This document shows, piece by piece, positions 8,783-17,705 of a stretch of DNA of 64,000 nt; the first letter of the stretch is position 1; each line of letters starts with the position of its first letter. The stretch is from Haloarchaeobius amylolyticus (GTDB taxonomy: Archaea > Halobacteriota > Halobacteria > Halobacteriales > Natrialbaceae), in contig NZ_JANHDH010000001.1 in the NCBI RefSeq assembly GCF_026616195.1, positions 806,001-870,000 of the forward strand, written 5' to 3'. The notes under the pieces were generated by a model. It was not told the origin of the DNA. It worked only from the letters and a program-made list of their open reading frames with translations, and did not search any database. Made by a program: the position numbers and the translations under genes.

Positions 8783-8908
8783 CGGTCGATACCAGGCGGC
8801 CGGCGGCTATCACGATAGGCCCTAACTGGTACTGCTCGCAGGGGGCCGGGCGCCGGCTGGTGTCCCGGTATCTCGCTCTGGTGACCCGTCAACGCGCCTC
8901 GACAACTC

Positions 8909-8926
8909 TTTTTAGGGCGGCCTAAA
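8909..8926. promoter_or_regulatory. TATA box fused to a DtxR-box-like palindrome before the Rieske gene
   Basis: TTTAGG-GCGG-CCTAAA (8911-8926) is a perfect 6-bp inverted repeat. Its left arm merges with a TTTTTA element centred about 27 bp before the ATG at 8938, the spacing of a leaderless haloarchaeal promoter. TTAGG...CCTAA half-sites resemble bacterial DtxR/IdeR operators. A weaker relative, ATAGG-C-CCTAA, lies at 8815-8825, upstream of the opposite gene. Confidence 0.55.
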
Positions 8927-8937
8927 TACGTCAGGGT

Positions 8938-9336
8938 ATGCGAGAGGAACACGGAATGGGCAACTCGCCCGGGCCACACCACATCGCCGCGTTCGAGGAG
9001 GTCCCGGCGAACGGGACGCTCCGGTTCGAGGTCACGGCGGGCGGGCACAGTCGCGAAGCACTCCTGTGCCGGAACGGGGACTCGGTCCTCGCCTGGGAGA
9101 ACTCCTGTCCCCACGAACCAGACGTGAAACTCGACAAGGGCCTCGGCGCCCTCGTCAGGGAGGGACAGATCGTCTGCCACAAGCACGGCGCACAGTTCAA
9201 CTGCGACGACGGGTTCTGCACCAGCGGCCCCTGTAGCGGCGACGAGTTGAACCCAATCGGCGTCGAACGCCGCGGCGACGCGGTCTACCTCGACGACGAC
9301 CGGTTCGACTCCTGCCAGCAACTCGGTCTCTTCTGA
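8938..9336 (+). CDS. Rieske [2Fe-2S] ferredoxin-like protein
   Basis: A 132-residue soluble protein with both Rieske ligand pairs: C57-P-H59 and C80-H-K-H83, which bind one [2Fe-2S] cluster through two Cys and two His. Extra cysteines (C89, C94, C99, C126) are visible in the second half. It has no signal peptide or membrane anchor, so it is more like a cytoplasmic Rieske ferredoxin (as in oxygenases or nitrite-reductase small subunits) than a bc1 subunit. It stands alone, with no oxygenase partner nearby. Its palindromic promoter suggests metal or iron control. Confidence 0.85.
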   Translation: MREEHGMGNSPGPHHIAAFEEVPANGTLRFEVTAGGHSREALLCRNGDSVLAWENSCPHEPDVKLDKGLGALVREGQIVCHKHGAQFNCDDGFCTSGPCSGDELNPIGVERRGDAVYLDDDRFDSCQQLGLF

Positions 9337-9457
9337 GCGCTCACGGCTCCCCTGCGACCCGCGGCGCCGGCCCGGTACTCGTCGTCAGCTCCACGACGGC
9401 GACCCGGCGACGTCGACTCGACGAGCGCTGCGAAACCGGCTTACAGATTCGGGGCGG

Positions 9458-10186
9458 TCACAGCGGGACCACGCCGACGATGACGGCCAGGACCGCGAGG
9501 GCGGCCAGCCCGAGTACCAGCGAGAGTGCGGCCGCACCCGCGGACCGTCGCATCGCCTGTCGTTGCCCGGTGTCGGAGACGTACATGCCGCGCCCGGAGA
9601 GCTGGACGCCGACGCGTTCCACGTCGAGGCGCGGGTCGTCGCTGGGGCGGACGCCGGCCTGCACGACGACGGTCTCGCCCTCGTCGATTCGCGCCTCGTA
9701 GTACTGGCGAGGCCCGTCGAAGTCGACCCCGGGCAGGGTGCCGGCGCGACGCCCAACCGGGTCGTCGACGGGGTCGACGACGTGCTCCTCCTGCAATCGG
9801 AGCGCCGCCCCGTCCGGGTCCACGACGACGCTTCCGGTCGGGTCGTGGAGCCGGAACCGGACGGCCTTCCGGCCCGTGCCGAGCTGGTGGTAGGACTGTT
9901 CTATCCGACCGTCGAACCCGCGGGTCGTCTGGACCCCGAGGACGCGCCAGGCGTACCCCAGACAGTCCGTGCCGGTCAGCGGCGCCCGCACCGTCTCGTC
10001 GAGTCGTTCGACGGTCCCGGAGACCGTGACGGTCCCCGCGGCCTCGTCGAGTCCTCCGATGGGGACCGGTCGGATGCGCCACAGCCGGAACGCGAGATAG
10101 GCCTCGCGGAGGCCCGCGCCGACCAGGAACAGCCCGATACCGCCGAAGATGAGCGCCGCGACGAGGAGGTCCGTGCCGGTTGCCAT
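9458..10186 (-). CDS. GIDE-domain (E3 ligase-like) membrane protein
   Basis: 242 residues. There is one N-terminal membrane segment (about 8-28), a soluble beta-rich domain of about 180 residues and a C-terminal membrane segment (about 218-240). The soluble part shows the GIDE/Mulan-type pattern: GTVTVSGTVERLDETVRAPLTG, then CLGYAW, and a late GETVVVQAG. In eukaryotes this domain occurs in mitochondrial E3 ubiquitin ligases with a RING finger. No RING is present here, so ligase activity should not be assumed. A TATA-like ACTTACC lies about 27 bp upstream of the start. Confidence 0.6.
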   Translation of the reverse strand: MATGTDLLVAALIFGGIGLFLVGAGLREAYLAFRLWRIRPVPIGGLDEAAGTVTVSGTVERLDETVRAPLTGTDCLGYAWRVLGVQTTRGFDGRIEQSYHQLGTGRKAVRFRLHDPTGSVVVDPDGAALRLQEEHVVDPVDDPVGRRAGTLPGVDFDGPRQYYEARIDEGETVVVQAGVRPSDDPRLDVERVGVQLSGRGMYVSDTGQRQAMRRSAGAAALSLVLGLAALAVLAVIVGVVPL

Positions 10187-10235
10187 GTGCCTTCTTCACA
10201 CCCTCGTGAGGTAAGTGTTGGACCCGCCCACGAGG

Positions 10236-11402
10236 TCAGGCTCGCAGTGCGAACACGGCCTCGCGGGTCCCGACGTAGAGCGTCGACCCCGCGGCCGCGA
10301 ACCGGCGCGGGCCACCCAGGTCCAGCTCCCAGAGCCGGTCGCCCGTCTGGGCGTCGAGCGCGGTCAGGGGGAACCCCGTGAACACCGTGCCGTCGGCGGC
10401 GATCGGGGTGGCGCCTCCGACCGCATCGGTTCGCCAGCGCCGGCTCCCGTCTGGGGCCAGCGCGAGCAGGCCGCTCCAGTCGCCCGTCGTCGTCGGCTCC
10501 AGGAGTAGCCCATCACCGGTCCAAGTCAGGTGTGGCGGTCCCTCGTCGAACGTGACCCCGAGTCGCTTCTCGCCGGCCGGGTCGTACGCTACCACGCCCT
10601 CACCGTCGCCAGAGAAGTCCTGTCGTGGCACGTACACTCGCTCACCCACGACGACGGGGCGCCCGTGGGTCCCCACGGCGTCACTCCGTGCTCGCCACCG
10701 CTGCGCGAGGGTCCGTCCGTCGACGTCGTACCGGACGAGGGACCCACCGTAGGTCGCGTACACCGCGTCACCCGCCGAAGCCACGTACCGGACCCACTGG
10801 TCTCGCGCCCGGACGACAGCCCCGGTGTCGGCGTGCAGCGTCCAGTACCTGTCCCTCGCCGTGACGAACACGTAGCCGTCCTGTTCGTGCACGTCGCGAA
10901 GTTGCCCGGGGAGGGTCGTGCGCCACCGTTCGGTTCCGTCGGACGCCCACGCCACGACGTCGGACTCGGGCGTGTCCCAGTTCAGCTGGTAGAGGCGGCC
11001 GTCGACGTACTTGAGCTGGCACGGGGCGTCGAGGGGGTGCTCCCACCGGAGCGTCCCGTCAGTGGCGTCCAGAGCCAGCAGGTGGGTATCGGTCGCCAGG
11101 AAGACCCTCCCATCGGCGACCACGATATCGCCGTCGTACGACCCGTCGAGGTCGTGCCGCCAGGCGATTGCCGGTTCCTCTCGCGGGGGCGTCGCGTGAG
11201 GACTGTGCTTCGTGTTCGCCGGGCCGTGGCCGCGTTCGGCCCACGTCCCCGGTCCGGGCCGCCAGTCCGGCGCGACGCGGCGGTCCGGGGACTCGCGCCG
11301 GAGGTCGCCGAGGCGTTCCCGGACACCGGTGCAGCCGGCCAGTCCGACGCTGGCGACGCTGCCCGCGCCGAGCAGGAACCGACGGCGATTCGGGGAGGAC
11401 AT
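10236..11402 (-). CDS. Tat lipoprotein with PQQ/BamB-like beta-propeller
   Basis: 388 residues. The signal NRRRFLLGAGSVASVGLAGC has a twin arginine followed by a lipobox (LAGC, Cys24), so it is a predicted Tat-exported lipoprotein. The mature protein is built of repeats of the form GxVFxATDxxLxALDAxxGxxRWE, seen at about residues 100-130 and recurring to the C-terminus (ALDAQTGDRLWELDL). This is the PQQ-like propeller found in BamB and quinoprotein dehydrogenases. Catalytic PQQ-binding residues are not evident, so a scaffold or binding role is more likely than an enzyme. Confidence 0.8.
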   Translation of the reverse strand: MSSPNRRRFLLGAGSVASVGLAGCTGVRERLGDLRRESPDRRVAPDWRPGPGTWAERGHGPANTKHSPHATPPREEPAIAWRHDLDGSYDGDIVVADGRVFLATDTHLLALDATDGTLRWEHPLDAPCQLKYVDGRLYQLNWDTPESDVVAWASDGTERWRTTLPGQLRDVHEQDGYVFVTARDRYWTLHADTGAVVRARDQWVRYVASAGDAVYATYGGSLVRYDVDGRTLAQRWRARSDAVGTHGRPVVVGERVYVPRQDFSGDGEGVVAYDPAGEKRLGVTFDEGPPHLTWTGDGLLLEPTTTGDWSGLLALAPDGSRRWRTDAVGGATPIAADGTVFTGFPLTALDAQTGDRLWELDLGGPRRFAAAGSTLYVGTREAVFALRA

Positions 11403-11475
11403 ACCCGATGGTCGCGGCCGTGCGGCAAAGTTGTATCGGAGAACTGAGCATTGGCGGCGGGTCCACCGGCACGGG

Positions 11476-12267
11476 CTACCGCGCCGCCTTCCGGACGAGA
11501 TAGCAGTACTGCGTGACGGTGAAGAACGTCCCGCCGGCCTCGTCCTGCTCGCGGAGGTCCGCGACCCACGCGGCCGCCTCGTCCGGGCCGATGGCCTCGT
11601 GGTCGGCCGCGTAGTCCTCGATGAACGCCATGAGGTGGTAGGCGAACCGGCCCGGGTCGAGACGGGTGTTCAGCATCGTGTTCGGCTCGACGCGCTCGAT
11701 ACGGAACCCGGCGTCGCGCAGGTACGGGGCCAGCGCCGAGCCGAGCCGGGGGCGGGGGCAGTGGTCGTCGAACGCGTCGAGGACGCGAGCCATGCGCTCG
11801 TCGTCCGCGGACCGCCACACCAGCGAGTCGAAGTCGGTGTCACAGACGACGGCGCGGCCGCCGGGGCGCAGCACCCGTGCCAGTTCCGCGAGCGCGTCGG
11901 CGGGGTCGTCGAGGTACTCGTACACCTGCACCGCGGTCGCCGCGTCGACCGCCCCGTCGGGCACGGGCAGGGACCGGGCGTCCGCCTTCGAGAGCGTCAC
12001 CTGCGGCTGGCCGTCGCAACGCCGGGCCGCCAGCGACAGCATCGCGTCGCTCCGGTCGATCCCGAGGACCTGGCCGGTCGCCCCGACGGCCCGGCCGAGT
12101 TCGAGCGGTTCGAACCCGGGGCCACAGCCGATGGCGCAGACGCGCTCGCCGGGGTCGAGCGCGAGCAGGTCCCTGACCCGCTTCCGTCGGGCCGCCGCCG
12201 CGGGCGTCCGGTAGATGGCCTCCTCCCGGCGCGCCTCCGCCTCGTCGTACTCCAGTGTCCCGCCCAT
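11476..12267 (-). CDS. SAM-dependent methyltransferase (UbiE/class I type)
   Basis: 263 residues from the ATG at 12267; a GTG 24 bp upstream is also possible. Motif I is slightly changed, VCAIGCGPGFEPLEL (about residues 41-55), followed by the acidic motif II loop LGIDRSDAMLSLA, then KADARSLPVPDGAVDAA and the post-motif ELARVLRPGGRAVVCDTD. This is a standard class I Rossmann methyltransferase of the UbiE/Methyltransf_11 group. The substrate is unknown. The 3' end faces away from the lipoprotein gene, with about 70 bp between. Confidence 0.8.
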   Translation of the reverse strand: MGGTLEYDEAEARREEAIYRTPAAAARRKRVRDLLALDPGERVCAIGCGPGFEPLELGRAVGATGQVLGIDRSDAMLSLAARRCDGQPQVTLSKADARSLPVPDGAVDAATAVQVYEYLDDPADALAELARVLRPGGRAVVCDTDFDSLVWRSADDERMARVLDAFDDHCPRPRLGSALAPYLRDAGFRIERVEPNTMLNTRLDPGRFAYHLMAFIEDYAADHEAIGPDEAAAWVADLREQDEAGGTFFTVTQYCYLVRKAAR

Positions 12268-12319
12268 ACGTGGTACTCGTCGGCGGTTCACCCGCGACCG
12301 TAGAAAAGTTTCGCCCGAC

Positions 12320-13117
12320 CTACTCGTCGACCCAGATGGCCAGCTGGACCTCGTCGACCAGCTCGCCGTCGATGAGGTAGTGGCCGTCGCGGGCGGACTC
12401 GGCGGTCCAGCCCGCCTCCTCGAGGAACCGGATCGCCTGCTCGTTCGTCGCCGGCATGTTCTGGTACACCTTCCGGTAGCCCTGCGAGCGCGCCCAGCCG
12501 AGGCCGCGCTCCATCAGCGTTGACCCGAGGCCGTGGCCGCGGTAGTCCTCCAGGATGCCCACGGTCAACTCGGCGGTGTGGTCCATCATCGGCAGTTGCA
12601 CCGCCTCGACGTGGAGCCAGCCGACGGGCTCGTCGTCGACGGTCGCGACGAAGAAGACGCGGTTCTCGCTCCGGTTGTGCCGCCTGAGCACCTCGTCGTG
12701 GCTCACCGTCTGTGCGAGGCGCTTCGCGACGACGTACTCGTCCCTGGCCGCGATGGCCTCGATGACGTCGACGATGCCCGCGATGTCCTCCTGCCGGGCC
12801 GGCCGGACGGTGGCCTCGGCCTCGGGAAGCTCGACCGTCGCCTCCTCGTCCTCGACGGGGAGCGCGACCCGGAGCTTGCCCGCGCGCTCTTCGAGGTAGC
12901 CGTCGCCGACGAGTGCGGCGACGTGCCTGTCGAACTCCTCGGCCGGCATCGGGACCGAGGGGTCAAGCTCGGGGCCGGACCGCGCCGGCTTCGACGCGCT
13001 CTCCGGCCGCACCAGGACGTTCTGGCGCGCCTCCTCGCGCTCGACCGCACCGCGACGTTCGACGTACTGGTATATCTGCCGCCGTCGCTCGTGCCCGAAC
13101 TGCTCGAACCGGCTCAT
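12320..13117 (-). CDS. GNAT-family N-acetyltransferase with N-terminal winged-helix-like domain
   Basis: 265 residues from the ATG at 13117. An AATTATG element lies about 27 bp upstream, supporting this leaderless start over the more distal in-frame ATG at 13144. Residues 1-95 form a helical region (FGHERRRQIYQYVERRG, EEFDRHVAALVGDGYLEERAGKLRV) that looks like a winged helix. The acetyltransferase domain follows, with the acetyl-CoA loop YRGHGLGSTLMERGL and the late motif NEQAIRFLEEAGW. GNATs transfer acetyl groups to amines or protein N-termini. The pairing with a DNA-binding-like domain is recurrent in haloarchaea; the substrate is unknown. Confidence 0.8.
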   Translation of the reverse strand: MSRFEQFGHERRRQIYQYVERRGAVEREEARQNVLVRPESASKPARSGPELDPSVPMPAEEFDRHVAALVGDGYLEERAGKLRVALPVEDEEATVELPEAEATVRPARQEDIAGIVDVIEAIAARDEYVVAKRLAQTVSHDEVLRRHNRSENRVFFVATVDDEPVGWLHVEAVQLPMMDHTAELTVGILEDYRGHGLGSTLMERGLGWARSQGYRKVYQNMPATNEQAIRFLEEAGWTAESARDGHYLIDGELVDEVQLAIWVDE

Positions 13118-13203
13118 GGGGGACGCTTCCGCCGGTACGTTCATAATTCTTCGTGTAAGTTCCGGTTCCGGCACTGTCCATCGCGAGTGAAGGCGCCCCG
13201 CGC

Positions 13204-14886
13204 TCACCGGAACTCCGTCGGCGACACGTCGAACCGCTTGAGGAACCGCTGGACCGCCTCGTCGGACCCGACGATGGTCATCCGCTCGTCGCCGGTGAAC
13301 TCCCGCCCCGGGTCGACCGGCACCGTCTGGCCGGCCGCGTCCTCGATGGCGATGACCCGGCAGCCGGTCTGCTCGTAGATGTTCGAGCCCGCGAGCGTCG
13401 ACCCGGCGAAGGGACTGGTCGGCACGCGGACGAGCCGGATCTGGCTCGCCGGGGCCAGCACGTCCTCGCCGCGGAGCTCCTTCGCGACCATCCTGGCGCT
13501 CACCCGCGGCACCGACAGGACGTAGTCGGCACCGGCGGTGAACGCCTTCTGGGTGGTGTCCGCGTCGCTGACGCGCACCAGCACCTCGATATCGGGGTTG
13601 AGCGACTGTGCGAGGACCGTCGTGAGGAGCGCGGCCGAATCGTCCGGGACGCCGACGATGATAGCCCCGGCCTCCTCGACGCCCGCCTCCCGGAGGACCG
13701 CCCGGGACCCGCCGTCACCGACCACGTCCACCTCGGGCCGGTCCGCCACGTCGACCGTGACGACCTCGCCGCCGGCCTCCTGGATGACCGACCTGGCGGC
13801 GTGACCCACCTCGCCCAGCCCGACGAGGACGAACCGCTCGTGCTCCGTGAACGACCGTGGCGGGCGGATGAACTCGCTCAGTTGCTCGAGGGCCCGCTCC
13901 TCGCCCGACACCAGCAGGACGGTGTTCTGCTTGACGACCGCGTCCGGGCTCGGCGGGAGCTGTAACTCGCCGTCGATCCAGGCCCCGACGATGGTGGCGC
14001 CGGTCCGTTCCCTGACCCTCGCCTCGCGTATCTTGCGGCCGACCAGTTCGCTGGTGTCCGAGACCGGCAGCTCCATCAGCCGCGTGTCGCCGCCGATCTC
14101 GATGGTGTCCCGGAGGTCGGCACTGAACGTCGCGACAGCCTTCTCCGCGAGGCGGTGTCCCAGCACGCCGTGTGGCGACAGCACGGTGTCCGCACCGACC
14201 GCCCGCAGGACGTCCGCCATCTCGCTGTCGTCGGTCAGCGCGATGACCTCGACCTCGGGGCGGACCGACTTGACGGTGAGTATCGTGTTGACGTTCGCGT
14301 CGCCGGCGTCGGTGATGACCGCCCGCGCGGTGTCGATGCTGGCTCGCTCGAACGTCTCCGTCTCCTGCGGGGAGCCGTGGATGGCGGCGTACCCGCGGTT
14401 CGAGAGCTCCTCCGCGTTCTCCCGCGAGGAGGAGATGAGGACGTAGTCGATGCCGAGTTCACGGAGTTCGTCGAGCAACACCGCGGAGTCGCGGCGGTAC
14501 TCGCAGATGACGACGTGGTCGTTCTTGCGGCTGAGCCGGTCGTCGAGGTTGACCTCGGCCCCGGTGAACAGCGGGATGATGATGAGCCGGAGCGTGAAGA
14601 AGCCGATGGCGATACCCGAGAGCTGTATCGCGGCGACGAACAGGAACATCAGTGGGTGGCTCCAGAGGTCCGAGTCCTGCCCGTACCCGGTGGTCGTCAT
14701 CGTCTGGATGACGAACTCGAACGACGCGAAGATGGACTGGTCGACGCCCTCCAGGCGTGCCAGCGCGTAGTTGTACGCCAGGGTGTACAGCAACACGAGC
14801 GCCACGAGGCCGGTGAGGTAGTAGATGACGTGGCGGATGCGGCGGCTCGGGTCCAGTCTGCGAAGCGGTTCTGGGAGCGAGACCAT
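13204..14886 (-). CDS. potassium channel with two cytoplasmic RCK (TrkA-N/TrkA-C) units
   Basis: 560 residues. Two membrane helices flank a pore loop with the K+ filter TTTGYGQ (about residues 64-70). Two TrkA-type units follow in tandem: a Rossmann domain beginning HVVICEYRRDS (about 124) with a TrkA-C domain, then a second Rossmann domain beginning FVLVGLGEVGHAA (about 350) with another TrkA-C domain. This is the MthK/GsuK-like two-TM channel layout, with both RCK halves covalently joined so a tetramer makes the full gating ring. The first Rossmann domain lacks a clean GxGxxG, while the second has GLGEVG. It conducts K+ across the membrane, gated by nucleotide or ion binding. Confidence 0.88.
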   Translation of the reverse strand: MVSLPEPLRRLDPSRRIRHVIYYLTGLVALVLLYTLAYNYALARLEGVDQSIFASFEFVIQTMTTTGYGQDSDLWSHPLMFLFVAAIQLSGIAIGFFTLRLIIIPLFTGAEVNLDDRLSRKNDHVVICEYRRDSAVLLDELRELGIDYVLISSSRENAEELSNRGYAAIHGSPQETETFERASIDTARAVITDAGDANVNTILTVKSVRPEVEVIALTDDSEMADVLRAVGADTVLSPHGVLGHRLAEKAVATFSADLRDTIEIGGDTRLMELPVSDTSELVGRKIREARVRERTGATIVGAWIDGELQLPPSPDAVVKQNTVLLVSGEERALEQLSEFIRPPRSFTEHERFVLVGLGEVGHAARSVIQEAGGEVVTVDVADRPEVDVVGDGGSRAVLREAGVEEAGAIIVGVPDDSAALLTTVLAQSLNPDIEVLVRVSDADTTQKAFTAGADYVLSVPRVSARMVAKELRGEDVLAPASQIRLVRVPTSPFAGSTLAGSNIYEQTGCRVIAIEDAAGQTVPVDPGREFTGDERMTIVGSDEAVQRFLKRFDVSPTEFR

Positions 14887-14988
14887 CGTCGGATGCTCGA
14901 TGGTTCCCCCGAGACGGACAAAAGAGTACGTCTCCCGGACAGGTCGGCAGCCGCCACGTCCGGGGCCGGTTCTCTGCCCCCGTCTCCC

Positions 14989-15876
14989 TCACCCGTCGTC
15001 GTACCGCCGGTCGAACGCGGCCGCCAGTCGGTCGGGGGAGAGGGCGGGGTTGGCGAGGTCCCACGACTCGACCGCGAGGCCGCCCGCGAGCGTCCCGAGC
15101 CGCATGCAGGTCTCGACGGACTCGCCCTGGGCGTGGCCGTAGCAGAACCCGGCGACGTAGGCGTCGCCCGCGCCGTTCGTGTCCACGACCTCGAACTCCC
15201 CGGCGGGGACCTCGACCCACTCGCCGTCGCCGGTGTGCGCGATGGAGCCGTCGCCACCCCGGGTGCAGACGACGAGGTCGGTCCCGGCGGCGACCTGTTC
15301 GCGCATGAACTCGCGGGGGTCGGCCAGCCCCGCGTCGCTCAGGAACAGGCGGTCCGCGGCCGCGACGAACTCGTCGAAGTGCGGGTCCTCGCCGTCGTAG
15401 TCGTGGACGTCGCACCAGACGGGCGTGTCGTGGCGCTCGGCCGCCGCGAGCAGCGGTCGGGTGTAGTCGACGGGGTTGACGATGGCCACGTCGCTCCGGG
15501 CGACCTGGTCCTCGAGCCGGTCGTAGTCGATGTCCGGGTCCGGCGTCGGCTCCACCACGAAGATGCTGATACGCTCCCCGTCGGCGTCCATCAGGTTCAC
15601 GTGGCGCTCGGTCCCGTTCGGGTCCCCGTCGGAGAGGAAGGTCACCGGCTCGTCGACGAAGGTCTCCGCGATGGCTTCCCCGTACCGGTCGTCGCCGACC
15701 AGCCCGTGGAACGTCACGTCCACGCCGAGGCGCCCGAGGTTCAGCGACTTGCCGACGCCGGTCGAGCCGACGGTCTCCTGGAAGCCACGGGCGGTTCGGG
15801 TCCCCGGGCTCCGGGGGAACTCCTCGAGGTAGACGATGGTGTCGTACGAGCAGCCGCCGGCGACGAAGACGTCCAT
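14989..15876 (-). CDS. PfkB-family carbohydrate kinase
   Basis: 295 residues from ATG 15876; an in-frame ATG at 15885 adds three residues. The ribokinase fold is clear: an N-terminal VAGGCSYDTIVYLEEFP, a GGVGKS-like sugar-binding loop changed to GSTGVGKSLNLGRLG, and the C-terminal signature VDTNGAGDAYVAGF (about residues 228-241), whose Asp is the catalytic base. It should phosphorylate a sugar or nucleoside using ATP. The usual paired glycines before the substrate are altered (VGSTGVGKS), so the substrate cannot be guessed. Confidence 0.82.
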   Translation of the reverse strand: MDVFVAGGCSYDTIVYLEEFPRSPGTRTARGFQETVGSTGVGKSLNLGRLGVDVTFHGLVGDDRYGEAIAETFVDEPVTFLSDGDPNGTERHVNLMDADGERISIFVVEPTPDPDIDYDRLEDQVARSDVAIVNPVDYTRPLLAAAERHDTPVWCDVHDYDGEDPHFDEFVAAADRLFLSDAGLADPREFMREQVAAGTDLVVCTRGGDGSIAHTGDGEWVEVPAGEFEVVDTNGAGDAYVAGFCYGHAQGESVETCMRLGTLAGGLAVESWDLANPALSPDRLAAAFDRRYDDG

Positions 15877-15957
15877 GCCCCGCATATCTCGCAGGACCCG
15901 ATTAACGGTGCTGGTACGGGGCAAGCGTGGCGGCTCCCACGGCGACGTCGCCGGCAC

Positions 15958-16626
15958 TCAGCACCGACAGCCCGCCCTCGCTCCCTCGCCGTCCAGTCCG
16001 CCCGCCTCGCGCGCCAGCGCGGCGAGTTCGCGGGCCGTGTTGACGTTGGTCGTCGCCCTGGCGAGCGAGCACCCGGCCGGTTCGTCGGCCGGCGAGACGT
16101 GCTGGACGGTCAGCGCGTCCAGCACCTCCCGGAGACTCGCGTCGCCACCGACCGGGGGGTCGGCGAGGACCGCCGCGTCGTAGAGCCCGAGGAGTGGCTG
16201 ACTCGTGCCGGTCTCGTCCCGGGGAACCACGGCGTCGACCGCAGCCGGACATCGGTGCCAGACCCGGGTGAGCCACCGGAGCGGTCCCGGCGAGACGAGT
16301 GGCATATCGCAGGCGGACACGACGACCGTCGGCGTCCGGACCGTGCGAGCCGCGGCGACGAGCCCCGCGAGAGGGCCGCCGAACCCCGGCGGGTCGGTGA
16401 CGAACGTGACGGGCGCGTCGATAGCTGGCGCGAGTCGGTCGCACTTCGCGGGGGAGCCGCCGGCGACGACCACCCGGTGGCCGGTCGCCTCGTGGTGCGC
16501 CGCGACGGCGTGGTCGACCATCGCCCGCCCGGCGACCGTCGCCGTCGCCTTCTCGGCCTGCCCGAACCGGGTGCTGTCGCCGCCGGCGAGGACGACCCCG
16601 GTGGTCGTGGCCCCGTCCCGGCTCAC
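15958..16626 (-). CDS. mobA: molybdenum cofactor guanylyltransferase MobA
   Basis: 222 residues, starting at GTG 16626, which overlaps the stop of the upstream mrp-like gene by 4 bp. The nucleotidyltransferase signature GVVLAGGDSTRFGQAEKA is at residues 10-27, and the Mg-binding SACDMPLVSP is near 106. MobA adds GMP to molybdopterin to make the (bis-)MGD cofactor. It is the last gene of the respiratory operon that encodes an MGD enzyme, so local cofactor supply is the obvious role. Other MobA-like transferases share the fold. Confidence 0.82.
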   Translation of the reverse strand: MSRDGATTTGVVLAGGDSTRFGQAEKATATVAGRAMVDHAVAAHHEATGHRVVVAGGSPAKCDRLAPAIDAPVTFVTDPPGFGGPLAGLVAAARTVRTPTVVVSACDMPLVSPGPLRWLTRVWHRCPAAVDAVVPRDETGTSQPLLGLYDAAVLADPPVGGDASLREVLDALTVQHVSPADEPAGCSLARATTNVNTARELAALAREAGGLDGEGARAGCRC

Positions 16627-17705
16627 GGCGTCACCTCGGGCGGGTCGGCGACGTTCTTCATCCGGCGGTGGCGCCGGAGCAGGCTCACCTGGTCGGCGAT
16701 ACGGGCCGTGAGGTCCCGGAAGGGCTCGGCCGACTCGCCCTCGCCGAGGACGACCGGCGTCCCGTCGTCGCCGCCCTCGCGGACCGCCGGGTCGAGCGGG
16801 AGCGACCCGAGGTAGGGCAGGTCGGTCGCGTCCGCGAGGGACTCGCCGCCACCCGACCCGAACACGTCGTGGGCGCTCCCGCAGTCCGGGCAGACGAACG
16901 TCCGCATGTTCTCGACCACGCCGAGGACCGGCGTGTCGAACTCGCCGAAGGCCCGCATGCTCCGCCGGGTGTCGTCGGTGGCGACCGACTGGGGGGTCGT
17001 CACGACGACGGCGCCCGTCACGGGGAGGCTCTGCAGCACCGAGAGCTGGGCGTCGCCGGTCCCCGGCGGCAGGTCCACGACGAGGTAGTCGAGGCGGCCC
17101 CAGGCCACGTCGTCGAGCAGGTCGGTCAGGGCGCTGTGGGCCATCGGCCCGCGCCAGATGACGGGCTCGTCGTCGCCGACCAGCGAGCCGACGCTGGCGA
17201 CCGTCACGCCGTGGTTCTCGGGCGGGACGAGGCGTCGCTCGCCGTCGACCGTCTCGACCTCTGGCGTCGCGTCCGTCCCGAGCATCCGGGGCGCGTTCGG
17301 GCCGTACACGTCGGCGTCGAACAGCCCGACGCTGGCCCCGCGGTCCGCGAGCCCGGCCGCGAGGTTCGAGGCGACGGTCGACTTCCCGACGCCGCCCTTG
17401 CCGGAGGCGACCGCGATGACGGCGTCGACCCCGGGCAGCACCGAGTCCGCGCCGGGTGCGCGCTCGGGCGTCGCCGTCAGGTGTGGCTCCAGCCCGGCCT
17501 CGCGGACGACCCCGCGGACCTCGTCGGCGAGGCGCTGGTCGGTCGGCGCGTGGACGGCCCCGAGTGCGAGGTCGAGGTGGGCCGTGTCGTCCTCGACGGT
17601 CACCTCGCGGACGAGGCCGGTCGTCAGCACGTCGGCGTCGAGGTCGGGGTCCGCGACGCGACGGAGGCTGTCCCGCAGGTCGGAAGCGGTTGCGTCGTCA
17701 CTCAT
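16623..17705 (-). CDS. Mrp/ApbC-type P-loop iron-sulfur carrier ATPase
   Basis: 360 residues from the ATG at 17705, overlapping the torD-like stop by 8 bp. An N-terminal MIP18/DUF59 domain (residues 1-90) is followed by a ParA/Mrp P-loop domain with the deviant Walker A GKGGVGKST (about residues 115-123), FDADVYGPN, and VVDLPPGTGD. A CPDCG pair near residue 285 matches the Mrp cysteines that hold a bridging 4Fe-4S cluster. Mrp proteins deliver Fe-S clusters. Its place between the chaperone and mobA suggests it helps mature the 4Fe-4S-rich reductase of this operon. Confidence 0.85.
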   Translation of the reverse strand: MSDDATASDLRDSLRRVADPDLDADVLTTGLVREVTVEDDTAHLDLALGAVHAPTDQRLADEVRGVVREAGLEPHLTATPERAPGADSVLPGVDAVIAVASGKGGVGKSTVASNLAAGLADRGASVGLFDADVYGPNAPRMLGTDATPEVETVDGERRLVPPENHGVTVASVGSLVGDDEPVIWRGPMAHSALTDLLDDVAWGRLDYLVVDLPPGTGDAQLSVLQSLPVTGAVVVTTPQSVATDDTRRSMRAFGEFDTPVLGVVENMRTFVCPDCGSAHDVFGSGGGESLADATDLPYLGSLPLDPAVREGGDDGTPVVLGEGESAEPFRDLTARIADQVSLLRRHRRMKNVADPPEVTP

